In this document: piece after piece, positions 42,881 to 50,570 of the stretch
How the letters are laid out: each line of letters starts with the position of its first letter
How positions within the stretch are numbered: position 1 is the first letter of the stretch
Virus record (IMG/VR): IMGVR_UViG_3300036768_001863
Span: 62,001-126,000 of that record
Reading direction: 5' to 3' (one strand)
From: a virus
DNA length: 64,000 bases
Program-made: the position numbers and the translations under genes
The notes under the pieces: generated by a model
Seen by the model: only the letters and a program-made list of their open reading frames with translations
What the model was told of the DNA's origin: nothing
Database searches by the model: none

Positions 42881-42945
42881 TTGGACAGGTACGTCCTGTC
42901 CACCTTTTATGACACCAGTGGAGGGGATATTTAGGCGGGGAGGAT
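42881..42945 (-). repeat. Cassette spacer copy 4 (truncated)
   Basis: Only the inverted repeat and about 45 bp beyond it (including ggatatttaggcggggagg on the + strand) match copies 1-3. Unrelated sequence with the metacaspase terminator follows. This marks the upstream boundary of the array. Confidence 0.8.
42883..42901. promoter_or_regulatory. Inverted repeat, candidate operator, copy 4
   Basis: GGACAGG-TACGT-CCTGTCC; arms identical to copies 1-3, centre changed from AACGT. Confidence 0.55.
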
Positions 42946-42978
42946 GGAGCGCCTGAATGTTGGCAGAGAAAGGAAAAA

Positions 42979-43008
42979 CCCCGCCACCGTGACGCCACGG
43001 CGGCGGGG
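42979..43008 (-). terminator. Terminator of the metacaspase gene
   Basis: A stem of CCCCGCC...GGCGGGG with an inner CCGTG/CACGG pairing, followed on the minus strand by TTTTTCCTTTC. It starts 34 nt after the metacaspase stop. Confidence 0.8.
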
Positions 43009-43041
43009 CCGTCAGGGATGACCGGAGGTGGAGCGCCCCGG

Positions 43042-43845
43042 TCAGAACAGGGGAGTATTCCGAAGCGCCGGCAGCGCGTTAAGCTGAGGCGTCTGCTGGA
43101 AGTCCCAGGAGGGCAAATACTGCCGCAACTGGCGGAAAACGTCCTGATACGTGCCGCCCCGCGACTGCACCAGCCGGAAGGCACGCAGGGCGTAATAGGT
43201 CATGGCGCCGCAGAAGCGGCCGCCAATCCGCGCGTCCGCGCTGTACTCATGGTCCCGGCAGGCCGAGAAGTGAATGACGCCAGGCAGAGGCTGGTCCTGC
43301 CACCGGACCTGCTGGCCAAAGGCGCGCTCCATGCCATGCCACAACGGACTGTCGGGCGAAAGGAAGTGGGACGGCGGCAGGAAACGGACCCTCCGCTCCG
43401 ACACGCTGCTGTCCGTGGCGAAGCGGAAGACCGAGCCCGAATGGCAGCAGTCACTGATCCAGAGCAGGCGCGCTCCCGGACGCAGCCGGCCAAACAGATC
43501 GGCCAGTTCGTCGTCCAGGATCAGGTTGCGGCCATTGTCGCCCATGTCCGCCGGGCACAGCGCCTCGTCCCGGCCGTCCGGCTCGTCCCCGGAGAGGTCC
43601 GGCAGCCAGGTGCCGTGGCCAGAATACGTCACGGCGCTGCACGTGCCCGGCGACGTCTGGTCGATGACCTGCCGCAGGGCCGTCAGGATGTTACAGCGGC
43701 TGGCCTGGCGCTCCAGCATGGAGACGACGTCGAAGCCCTGGCCATGCAGGAAGCTGCCCCAGTCGTTGGCATCGTTGATGCAGCCGCGCAGCTCAAACGG
43801 AGTGCCCGTGTAATTGATGCCGATGCACAGTGCCTTGCCCGACAT
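43042..43845 (-). CDS. Metacaspase / caspase-like cysteine protease (C14)
   Basis: 267 residues, ATG behind GAGGAGGGC. The p20-type fold starts ALCIGINYTGTPFELRGCIN, with DANDWGSFLHGQGF next. The catalytic dyad is visible: His77 in AVTYSGHGTWLPD and Cys134 in LLWISDCCHSGSVF. DEALCPADMGDNGRNLILDD matches the loop between them. It is a stand-alone catalytic domain without obvious prodomain. Metacaspases cut after Arg or Lys and are abundant in planctomycetes; in a phage this could serve in host takeover, polyprotein processing or counter-defence. It has its own terminator. Confidence 0.85.
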   Translation of the reverse strand: MSGKALCIGINYTGTPFELRGCINDANDWGSFLHGQGFDVVSMLERQASRCNILTALRQVIDQTSPGTCSAVTYSGHGTWLPDLSGDEPDGRDEALCPADMGDNGRNLILDDELADLFGRLRPGARLLWISDCCHSGSVFRFATDSSVSERRVRFLPPSHFLSPDSPLWHGMERAFGQQVRWQDQPLPGVIHFSACRDHEYSADARIGGRFCGAMTYYALRAFRLVQSRGGTYQDVFRQLRQYLPSWDFQQTPQLNALPALRNTPLF

Positions 43846-43911
43846 GCCTGCCCTCCTCTCCCATTGCCTCCGGGCGACGGCCCAGCCCGCAGGAAACCTA
43901 AAAAACGGATT

Positions 43912-44154
43912 TTACCGGGCAGACGGCTGGACCGGGGCATCTCCCCCGCTTCTGGCCGCCGACGTCTCCCGATCCGTCGGCGGCCGGCTGGCCGGCGGCC
44001 AGCCACGGAACCAGACGCCCAGGTAGTAGCAGACCTGGGCCAGTACCGTCCCGGCCACGAACAGCAGCACAAGCCCGAGGACCAGGACGCTGAGGCTGAA
44101 GGCCATCTGGCTCAGCGCGGGCCACTTCCCGTAGGCTTCCAACCACCTGTCCAT
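43912..44154 (-). CDS. Small single-pass membrane protein
   Basis: 80 residues from the ATG at 44154; an earlier TTG at 44217 is less likely. A helix at about 17-45 (MAFSLSVLVLGLVLLFVAGT) spans the membrane and a Pro/Arg-rich polar tail follows. Function unknown. The size would fit a holin-like or accessory membrane peptide, but nothing specific supports that. Confidence 0.5.
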   Translation of the reverse strand: MDRWLEAYGKWPALSQMAFSLSVLVLGLVLLFVAGTVLAQVCYYLGVWFRGWPPASRPPTDRETSAARSGGDAPVQPSAR

Positions 44155-44251
44155 TGCGCCCCCAGACAACAGCCCGCCAGCGAAGGCGGCACGGAACGAC
44201 CTGACGTCCGGTGCCAAGTATAGACGGCACGGCCCCTGACAGCAAGCCGGC

Positions 44252-44830
44252 CTAACGCGCCGCCAGCAGCTCCCGCGCCTGCCGCAGGGCCTCCTCGTAG
44301 CGCTCCCCGAAGTAGCACCGGTCCCCCGCGTGGGCCTCCTGGAGAAGTCCCTGGATAAAGCAGGGGGACACGCCCAGGTCGAGCAGGTCGGACATCAGCA
44401 GACGGGTCGCGCGGCGATAGCCCAGGTACGGGTAGCCCGAGTCACCGGCGGCATGGCAGTAGGAGCGGTAGCTGGACAGGGAGGCATAACGCTGGGCCAG
44501 CGGACAGTCCCCTTCCATCACATAGGTCCGGCGGCGCGTGCAGTACCACAGGCCGTCCAGGCAGGGGTAGGGCTCCAGCTCCTCCAGCCAGGCCGCGTGC
44601 AGGGCGTCCAGCAGCCGGCGGGAGCGGCGCGCGACCTCCGCGTCCGGGTGGGTCCGCCCCGCCAGCAGGACGGGCCGGACCTGCCAGCCCAGGCGCTCCA
44701 GCCGGACGGACGCCTCCTCGCGCCGGCCGAAGTCCGGGTCGCCCAGCTGGTGGACCAGGGACCAGGCGTCCGGGTCCAGGCACAGGGGCCCCGCCGCCCA
44801 CAGGTAAAGGCCAAGGAACAGGGCGTCCAT
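44252..44830 (-). CDS. HEAT-like repeat protein of planctomycete style
   Basis: 192 residues, ATG behind GGAGGGAGAAC. A short hydrophobic N-terminus (ALFLGLYLWAAGPLCL) could be a signal peptide. Residues 28-78 read LGDPDFGRREEASVRLERLG, then PDAEVARRSRRLLDAL. This is the pattern 'L.dpdf..RE.A...L..lG......L......peV..Ra..lL', extremely common in Gemmata-type planctomycetes. The C-terminal half is Tyr/Cys-rich. The role is unknown; it is useful mainly as a host clue. Confidence 0.6.
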   Translation of the reverse strand: MDALFLGLYLWAAGPLCLDPDAWSLVHQLGDPDFGRREEASVRLERLGWQVRPVLLAGRTHPDAEVARRSRRLLDALHAAWLEELEPYPCLDGLWYCTRRRTYVMEGDCPLAQRYASLSSYRSYCHAAGDSGYPYLGYRRATRLLMSDLLDLGVSPCFIQGLLQEAHAGDRCYFGERYEEALRQARELLAAR

Positions 44831-44868
44831 CGTTCTCCCTCCATCCTCTTCTCGGAAGCCAGTCAGAG

Positions 44869-45510
44869 CTAGTTATGCACGAACAGCGTGGCGCGGACCT
44901 TCACGACCAGCCGGGGGCCAGCTACCCGGACCAGCCGGTCGATCCAGTCGCCGTCCGCGTTGAACGATGTCTTGTCGAAGGGCACCCGCCGGGCCAGCGC
45001 CGCCGCCACCAGCAGGCCGCCCAGGTCCAGGTGCCGGTAGCGCGGCTGAGTGACCAGCGGCTGCCACAGCCGATGGCTATGGACCATGTCGCAGTAGGCC
45101 AGCTGGGCCGGAGGCCGCGCCGCCGTGGCCTCGGCCAGCAGCCACTCCAGGAAGACCGGGGCGTACCAGTTGTCGTCGTTGGTCAGCAGCAGCCACGGAC
45201 ACGTCCCCGCCAGCTCCTCGATGGCGCGCTGCCGCCAAGGGTGGCCGAACTGCTGCTTCCGGCTGGGCGTCTCCACCAGGGACAGGCGGGAGTCGCGGGC
45301 CGCTTCCTGCTCCCATTCCCGCCGGACGTCCGCGCTGGCCGGCCCGTCGTGGTAGGCCACCAGCCGCCAGTGGGGGTAGGTCTGAGCCTGGAAGGAGGCC
45401 AGCAGGGAACGCAGGGCGGCGCGGCGGCGCGGCTCGTCGTTGAGATAGGTGGCGACTCCGATGCCGACCGTGGGCGTGCCCCGGACCTGCTTGCTCCGCC
45501 AGTAGCGCAC
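44869..45510 (-). CDS. Glycosyltransferase family 2-like
   Basis: 213 residues with a GTG start behind GGAGGCCACG. TVGIGVATYLNDEPRRRAAL opens a GT-A fold, followed by AQTYPHWRLVAYHDGPASAD and the sugar-nucleotide/metal site WLLLTNDDNWYAPVFLEWLL (TNDDN instead of DxD). FNADGDWIDRLVR supplies the late acidic residues. It is compact for the family and lacks a membrane segment. The following methyltransferase gene suggests glycan tailoring. Confidence 0.7.
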   Translation of the reverse strand: MRYWRSKQVRGTPTVGIGVATYLNDEPRRRAALRSLLASFQAQTYPHWRLVAYHDGPASADVRREWEQEAARDSRLSLVETPSRKQQFGHPWRQRAIEELAGTCPWLLLTNDDNWYAPVFLEWLLAEATAARPPAQLAYCDMVHSHRLWQPLVTQPRYRHLDLGGLLVAAALARRVPFDKTSFNADGDWIDRLVRVAGPRLVVKVRATLFVHN

Positions 45511-45532
45511 CGTGGCCTCCCGCCGCCCGCCG

Positions 45533-46144
45533 TCAGGGGCGCAGCGTCACCTCCACCATGCGGATGTCCAGGCCCGTGTGGGTGAAGTGGTCCACCGGGT
45601 CCAGCAGGACCACCTGGTAGCGCTCCCGGTCCAGGCCGTTCACCAGGGGGCGGCAGCCAAAGTCGTCCCGTCCCTCGTAGTAGTCGTCCAGCAGGACAAG
45701 CGTGTGCGGCCCCATGACCCGGGCGACAGCGCCCCAGTCCGAGGCCACCGTGTCCAGGCTGTGCCCGCCGTCCAGGAAGATCAGGTCCGGCCGGATGTCC
45801 GTGTGCTTCGACCAGGGAACCAGCCGGTCGCGCGTGAAGCCCTTGAACAGCGTGACCTGGGCGCCCGTGGCCAGCAGCCGGAGCTTGACCTCGCTCTCGC
45901 GCGGCGGCAGGCGCTCCTTGGACAGCTCCGCCCGCGCGATCTCCGGCGTGCATAGCTCGAACAGGTCGAAGCCGATGTAGTGGGCCGTGCGGCCGGCGCT
46001 GTCCTTCAGCCAGGTGCTGAGCAGCTGGCTGGCGCGCACGCCGTCGTACGTCCCCACCTCCAGGAAGACCAGGTGCTTCCGCCCGCTCCGGCCGATCCGG
46101 TCCAGGGCACGGAACAGGTGGACATACCTTCCTAGCATGGCCAT
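45533..46144 (-). CDS. SAM-dependent methyltransferase-like (class I)
   Basis: 203 residues from the ATG at 46144, 9 nt after GGAGG; the ATG at 46153 sits on the ribosome-binding site and is unlikely. The fold is recognisable: motif I HLVFLEVGTYDGVRASQLLS, an acidic strand end in HYIGFDLFE, and RPDLIFLDGGHSLDTVASDW, as in sugar- or O-methyltransferases of the MTase_24 type. The nearby DUF115-like and glycosyltransferase genes suggest a glycan as substrate. Confidence 0.7.
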   Translation of the reverse strand: MAMLGRYVHLFRALDRIGRSGRKHLVFLEVGTYDGVRASQLLSTWLKDSAGRTAHYIGFDLFELCTPEIARAELSKERLPPRESEVKLRLLATGAQVTLFKGFTRDRLVPWSKHTDIRPDLIFLDGGHSLDTVASDWGAVARVMGPHTLVLLDDYYEGRDDFGCRPLVNGLDRERYQVVLLDPVDHFTHTGLDIRMVEVTLRP

Positions 46145-46202
46145 GCCATCCATCCTCCTCCCAGACATTCCCATGCGGCCGTGACTCCCCGCCCTTCCCC
46201 CA

Positions 46203-46901
46203 TCACAGCCTGGGCCGCGCCCTACGGTACGGCGACGTGTCCCGCGGCGGAGGCAGACGGGACAGGCCCCGCTCCAGGCAGAGGCGCTGGTAGTCCTCCT
46301 GCGGAGCGTCCAGGCCGACAAACGGGCTCAGAGTCAGCGTCTGCACGCCGAACGCCTCGCGCAGGGCCTTGCGGACCTTGGCCGTGTACCGGCGGTACTC
46401 CTTGTAGATGATGTCCGGCTCCAGGCCATAGAAGCGGACATGCTGGTCGTGGCCGTGGTGGTCGCCGCACAGGTCGCAGTGGTCGCAGCCGACCAGGATG
46501 ACCGTGCGCGCCCCCATGCGGGCGGCCATGTCCATCGCCGTACACTGGACGCCGCGACCCAAAAACAGAGTGTCCCGCGGCCGGGCGCGCAGCGTGTTCC
46601 AGTCCTCGCTGGTATGGAAGACGTAGTGGCTCGGGTCGTCCAGCTCCAGGCATTTCATGGGCGGCTTCTTCTTGATGAGCCACTGCGTTGCCGGCCGCGA
46701 CGGCAGCTGGAGGTACTCCAGGACCAGCTCCGGATGGACCGTGATGGAGTAGGTGGGCGCGAAGTAGCGGAACGCCTGGTTGAGGCCGATGGTGACGCGG
46801 CCGCGCAAGAACTCCATTGGGAAGCAGCGCATGGACGGCCCCGTGCCAACCACGTAGATGTCGTCGTTGCAGTGCTTGCGGTAAAGTTGTTCGATACGCA
46901 T
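46203..46901 (-). CDS. DUF115/MptE-like putative transferase
   Basis: 232 residues from the ATG at 46901. It has DDIYVVGTGPSMRCFPMEFL, then RVTIGLNQAFRYFAPTYSIT, the G-x-GPS loop and 'N......p.y....D' pattern of DUF115 / sialyltransferase-like proteins. VILVGCDHCDLCGDHHGHD supplies a second conserved 'GxD' region followed by a His/Cys-rich insertion that may bind metal. It is paralogous in layout to the gene at 50571. Likely cytosolic glycan modification; donor unknown. Confidence 0.6.
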   Translation of the reverse strand: MRIEQLYRKHCNDDIYVVGTGPSMRCFPMEFLRGRVTIGLNQAFRYFAPTYSITVHPELVLEYLQLPSRPATQWLIKKKPPMKCLELDDPSHYVFHTSEDWNTLRARPRDTLFLGRGVQCTAMDMAARMGARTVILVGCDHCDLCGDHHGHDQHVRFYGLEPDIIYKEYRRYTAKVRKALREAFGVQTLTLSPFVGLDAPQEDYQRLCLERGLSRLPPPRDTSPYRRARPRL

Positions 46902-46920
46902 GGCGTCACCCTGTCTACGG

Positions 46921-47061
46921 CTAGCGCCACAGGACCACGTTGGTGCGCCAGGGAGCGGACCGCATGTAACGGCGGAAGCGGCGCGTGGCCAGTCCCAGGA
47001 ACACGCCGGTCCCGCCCCGCTGCTCCAGCCGGTGCGGCGCCAGCTCCACGCACCAGGGCAT
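46921..47061 (-). CDS. 46-residue basic peptide
   Basis: ATG at 47061 directly behind GGAGGAAGGGACC, a strong ribosome-binding site. The product is MPWCVELAPHRLEQRGGTGV followed by FLGLATRRFRRYMRSAPWRT and NVVLWR. It may be a real microprotein; the frame upstream is open but has no better start. Function unknown. Confidence 0.4.
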   Translation of the reverse strand: MPWCVELAPHRLEQRGGTGVFLGLATRRFRRYMRSAPWRTNVVLWR

Positions 47062-47110
47062 GGTCCCTTCCTCCAGCAGACGGCGCGCCCGCCAGCACCT
47101 GCCCTTCTGC

Positions 47111-47731
47111 TCAGGCCGGCGCGGGCGAGATGTCCAGGCCGTGCTCCCGCAGCCACTCCTCCACGTCCAGCTGGACGGCAGCGTAAGCGTCGTGCCGCTC
47201 CGCGTGGCGCCGGTTCCAGATGCGTGGGCACAGGATGGCGCCGGCTGGCACGCCATCCTCCTGGGCCCGGCCAAGGAAGGAGTCCACGTTCTCGTCCGAG
47301 TCGTCGATCAGGAGCGCGTGGGGCGCCGCGCACAGGTGCTTGTGCCGCGTCATGACGTAGCGGTCAAAGCCCGGATCTCCCGTCCATGCCCGCAGCCAGC
47401 GCTCCTTGCCCCAGGAGGCGGCGCCGCTGGGCGGCGCCGTCAGGAAGAAGACATCGGCCCGCTGGCGCAGCCAGGCATAAAAGTCCCGCGCTCCCGGGTA
47501 CTCCTCCAAGGAGGACCAGAAGGAGGCATCGAGCCGCCGCAGGCGGCGACGGTACTGCCCCAGCGACCAGCCCAGAGAAACGCTCAGGTGCCAGTAGTCG
47601 CCCGGCGGCCAGGAAGCCTGCCTCTCCTCGGCGTCCAGGCCAAGGGAGCGGTACATGCCGCCGACGAAATCGGCCACGACTCCGTCCATGTCCAGCAGGA
47701 CCGTGGCCCTTCTCTTCTTCCTGCGGCGCAC
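47111..47731 (-). CDS. HAD-family 5'-nucleotidase-like (NT5C type)
   Basis: 206 residues with a GTG start that immediately follows the stop of the previous gene. The nucleophile motif is ATVLLDMDGVVADFVGGMY (Asp14, Asp16), motif II is ADVFFLTAPPS, and motif IV is HALLIDDSDENVDSF. The order and the helical cap between motifs fit 5'(3')-deoxyribonucleotidases, which dephosphorylate (deoxy)nucleoside monophosphates. Phages use these in nucleotide pool control. The family is well supported, the substrate is not. Confidence 0.7.
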   Translation of the reverse strand: MRRRKKRRATVLLDMDGVVADFVGGMYRSLGLDAEERQASWPPGDYWHLSVSLGWSLGQYRRRLRRLDASFWSSLEEYPGARDFYAWLRQRADVFFLTAPPSGAASWGKERWLRAWTGDPGFDRYVMTRHKHLCAAPHALLIDDSDENVDSFLGRAQEDGVPAGAILCPRIWNRRHAERHDAYAAVQLDVEEWLREHGLDISPAPA

Positions 47732-48235
47732 CTATTCCACCTCGCTCTCCCCGTCTCCGTCCGCGGCGGCGCCACGGAACGGCCGCAGGAACTCCCACTC
47801 CTCATCATGCCACCGGCCGTCGCCGGGCAACTGCGACCACTGGCAGCGCAGCCGGCCGTCCGGCAAGATGGCCATGACGGCCACCCCGCGCTCCCGGCCG
47901 CTTCTGCCGCTGAAGCCGACCACCAGCGTGTTGTGCATGCGCTTGCCGGGGCCATACGGGCTGTCGTCGCCGTACCACTGCACCAGGTAGATGTCCCGCG
48001 CCTTGCGGATGCTGGCGACCAGCTCGTAGCTCTGGCCGCTGGCGATGTAGTAGCCTTCCCGCAGCTCGTTCTGCCGCAGCGCGGCCGGCACGTCCAGGCG
48101 GTCGTCCGCCCCCGCCCGAGGGGGCGGCAGGTGCTCCGCCACGACGCCCTGGCGGACACAGGCGCAGTCCAGCAGCGGCGGCAGGCCGCAGGTAAGGGCC
48201 AGGAAGGAAGACAGGAACCAGCCATGCAGGGACAT
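47732..48235 (-). CDS. Secreted or lipoprotein-like hypothetical
   Basis: 167 residues from the ATG at 48235, 8-9 nt after AGGAGG. The N-terminus MSLHGWFLSSFLALTCGLPP then LLDCAC looks like a signal peptide, with a Cys at a possible lipobox. The rest is a small beta-rich domain (YIASGQSYELVASIRKARDI, HNTLVVGFSG) with an acidic tail. Function unknown. Confidence 0.5.
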   Translation of the reverse strand: MSLHGWFLSSFLALTCGLPPLLDCACVRQGVVAEHLPPPRAGADDRLDVPAALRQNELREGYYIASGQSYELVASIRKARDIYLVQWYGDDSPYGPGKRMHNTLVVGFSGRSGRERGVAVMAILPDGRLRCQWSQLPGDGRWHDEEWEFLRPFRGAAADGDGESEVE

Positions 48236-48290
48236 GAAGATACCCTCCTGTGCGGTTAGGTGAAAGCCGGGGGCCACCCGGGCGGCCGCG

Positions 48291-49157
48291 TCACGTCATG
48301 ATCCCGCGGCCGCGGCCGCGCGAGTGGCGCCCCTTGTCGTGTACGATGAAGCCGGCCAGCGCGCTGTAAGGGACCACCGCCGCGTGTTCCCCGACCCCGT
48401 GGGCCAGGTCCACCCGGGGCACGTCCGGGCAACGCTCCAGAGCCTTTTGCAAGACGTAGCAGTCGTCCCAGCGCTGGAGGCCGCGGTAGGACTTGCTGAC
48501 GTAACACTGCCGCATCCAGTCCAGGCAGACAGCCCCGCTCCGGTCGATGCGGTAGCCGACGACGCAACCCTCCAGGACCGGGCGCGTGCTGCGCAGGTAG
48601 AAAACGTCCGCCTGGCCGCGCTGGAACCACTCCCACAGCCGGTCCACGGACACGGCCTGCTGGAACTCGCAGTCGGCGTCGATCCAGACTAGCGTGTCCG
48701 CTGCCAGCGTGCCCGCCCGCGCCAGCTCCCAGGCCAGGTCCAGCGCCGCCATCTTGCGGAACCAGCGGCTGGCGTTGCGGCAAAACCACTGGCCGACGCA
48801 GGGCATGCGGTGCCGCTTGTCGTGCGGCCCGTACGGGCCGCCAGGGCACTGGCAGCCGCGCTCCTCCCGGCCGCCCAGGTGGGTCGGGATGATGTCCGCG
48901 TTGTCCTCCAGCCAGCGGCGCAGGAACTCCCGGCTGCCCAGGTCCACGGCCAGCACCCGCTGGTCCCCCGGAGGGGCGCCGGCGGCGGCCACCGCGTCCG
49001 GGTCCAGCCCCTCCGTGCAGGCCAGCAGCCGGCCCGCCGTCCCCTGGTCGCGGAAGGACGCCAGCAGGGGCGCGCCGCTGATAGCGTACATGTCGGCGGC
49101 AAAGGACGTCACCCACAAGGGACGCAGCACGTCAGGCGGCACGGACCGTTCCTCCAT
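48291..49157 (-). CDS. Glycosyltransferase-like (GT-A fold)
   Basis: 288 residues, ATG behind GGGAGAGGGGG. LWVTSFAADMYAISGAPLLA opens the fold. A Cys/His-rich loop lies at about 101-125 (CQCPGGPYGPHDKRHRMPC), and DTLVWIDADCEFQQAVSVDR carries the DxD sugar-nucleotide site at about 158-160. The end is basic (RHSRGRGRGIMT). It overlaps the small gene before it by 26 nt, so both are co-translated. The sugar and acceptor are unknown. Confidence 0.6.
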   Translation of the reverse strand: MEERSVPPDVLRPLWVTSFAADMYAISGAPLLASFRDQGTAGRLLACTEGLDPDAVAAAGAPPGDQRVLAVDLGSREFLRRWLEDNADIIPTHLGGREERGCQCPGGPYGPHDKRHRMPCVGQWFCRNASRWFRKMAALDLAWELARAGTLAADTLVWIDADCEFQQAVSVDRLWEWFQRGQADVFYLRSTRPVLEGCVVGYRIDRSGAVCLDWMRQCYVSKSYRGLQRWDDCYVLQKALERCPDVPRVDLAHGVGEHAAVVPYSALAGFIVHDKGRHSRGRGRGIMT

Positions 49158-49401
49158 CCCCCTCTCCCGGGGCGGCAGCCATGACGTCGTACTCCTCCGG
49201 CCAGGGGCAGTAGCCGCCGTCCGCTGACCAATAGCGCCGGCCGTTCCGGCCGACGACCCAGACCTCCTGCCTGCTACCGTCCAGCAGAAGTAGTTCCCGG
49301 GCGGCCCGCACCGCCTCGGCCAGACAGCTCTGGCCCAGCTCCTGACGGCACACCCACGGCCCGCCCGGAAGACGGTGCATCGGCCAGTACAGAGGGACCA
49401 T
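49132..49401 (-). CDS. Small hypothetical protein
   Basis: 89 residues. ATG at 49401, 6 nt after the previous stop. A compact domain with NGRRYWSADGGYCPWPEEYD near its end. No family recognised. Confidence 0.5.
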   Translation of the reverse strand: MVPLYWPMHRLPGGPWVCRQELGQSCLAEAVRAARELLLLDGSRQEVWVVGRNGRRYWSADGGYCPWPEEYDVMAAAPGEGDGGTVRAA

Positions 49402-49406
49402 CCGCG

Positions 49407-50213
49407 TCACGCTCCCTTCTTCTTGCCGCCCTTGCTCAGAAAGCGGGCATAGTCCGGGTGCAGGCCATTGGTCGTCCGCCAGTCCTCCCGGACATTCCAC
49501 TTCGCCAGGGCCTGCCGCAACATGTCGTCGGTGACGTAGCCGGTGGCGATGGCCACGCTCAGCTCCAGCTGCCACTCCCGCGCGTACGGATGGTCGGGCC
49601 GATACCAGGGCTGCTCCGGCTCCTTGGTGTAGTGCAGGAGCTTGGTCTGGCCCGGCTGGTACACGTTGAGGTGGTTCCAGGCGTCCTCGATCCGCTGCGG
49701 CGGCGGCTCCATCCAGGTGCAGTGCATGAAGTCGGCGTACGCCTGCTTGCTGGGATGGCGGCGCAGATGGTCCAGCACCCGCGCGATGTCCCATCCCCAC
49801 TGGCCCCGGGCCGCCTCGCAGTCGATGACCATGACGCTGGACTGCGGCCAGGGAGCGGCCGAGAACTTGTCCGGCTGGTAGGTCAGCCAGGCCGACGTGC
49901 CGCGCGGACCCGGCACCTGCTCCGGCTTGGTCCACAGATCCCAGATGTCGGACAGGACCAGCTGGTCCGCGTCCAGGTAAATGGCACGGCCCTGCCAGTT
50001 GCAGGCGGCCGGGACCATCCAGCGGCGGAGAGAGAAGCCCGTCCCCTGGGTGAAGCCGTCCGTCGGGTACTCCCAGGCCGGTCCCAGCATGGGCGTGAAC
50101 TCGACCGTCATGTCCGTACGCCGCTGGATGCTGCACTCCAGTACCTTGCGAGCAATCTCTGTCTTGGGCTCCGTGCCGATGAAGATACGGATCCGTTCAC
50201 CCACGTACCTCAT
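49407..50213 (-). CDS. Glycosyltransferase family 8-like
   Basis: 268 residues from the ATG at 50213. RIRIFIGTEPKTEIARKVLE begins the fold, and GRAIYLDADQLVLSDIWDLW has the DxD metal/sugar site typical of GT8 (yLDaD.vv..di..L). Further on SSVMVIDCEAARGQWGWDI and LLHYTKEPEQPWYRPDH match the family's 'KPW' area. No membrane segment. Probably transfers a hexose to a surface glycan or protein. Confidence 0.7.
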   Translation of the reverse strand: MRYVGERIRIFIGTEPKTEIARKVLECSIQRRTDMTVEFTPMLGPAWEYPTDGFTQGTGFSLRRWMVPAACNWQGRAIYLDADQLVLSDIWDLWTKPEQVPGPRGTSAWLTYQPDKFSAAPWPQSSVMVIDCEAARGQWGWDIARVLDHLRRHPSKQAYADFMHCTWMEPPPQRIEDAWNHLNVYQPGQTKLLHYTKEPEQPWYRPDHPYAREWQLELSVAIATGYVTDDMLRQALAKWNVREDWRTTNGLHPDYARFLSKGGKKKGA

Positions 50214-50227
50214 TGCTGGCAACCTCA

Positions 50228-50536
50228 CTACCTCCCCATGCTCCCAGGGAACGTGTCCGCGGCCGGGGGCGCTGGCCCGACCTCCTTCTCGTGCGGCCAG
50301 GGCGGCCGGCCGCCCGGCTCCTGGTGGTCCACGTCCACCAGGACGCCCGTGATCTCCGGCAGAGTGCAAGTGAATTCCCGGCCCGTAACCAGGCAGCGCA
50401 GCACCACCGGCATGACCCAGCGGCTGCGCGTCAGGTCGAAGCTGCGCACCTCGCAGATGGAGCCGTCCGGCACCCGCACCACCGTGCCGGGGCGCAGCAT
50501 CTGGAGCAAGGACCAGACGTCCACGCTCGCGTTCAT
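50228..50536 (-). CDS. Small beta-rich hypothetical protein
   Basis: 102 residues from the ATG at 50536 behind GGAGGCGGGC. TVVRVPDGSICEVRSFDLTR, then PVVLRCLVTGREFTCTLPE, suggests a small SH3-like barrel. The tail is Pro-rich. Function unknown. Confidence 0.5.
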   Translation of the reverse strand: MNASVDVWSLLQMLRPGTVVRVPDGSICEVRSFDLTRSRWVMPVVLRCLVTGREFTCTLPEITGVLVDVDHQEPGGRPPWPHEKEVGPAPPAADTFPGSMGR

Positions 50537-50570
50537 GCCCGCCTCCACCTCTCCCTCCCTTCCTCTCCCC

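Noticed and set aside
39650-42945. CRISPR array or transposon end repeats
   Set aside because: The repeats are about 270-300 bp with genes of 150-900 bp between them, and contain terminators. No short regular repeats, transposase or target-site duplications are visible.
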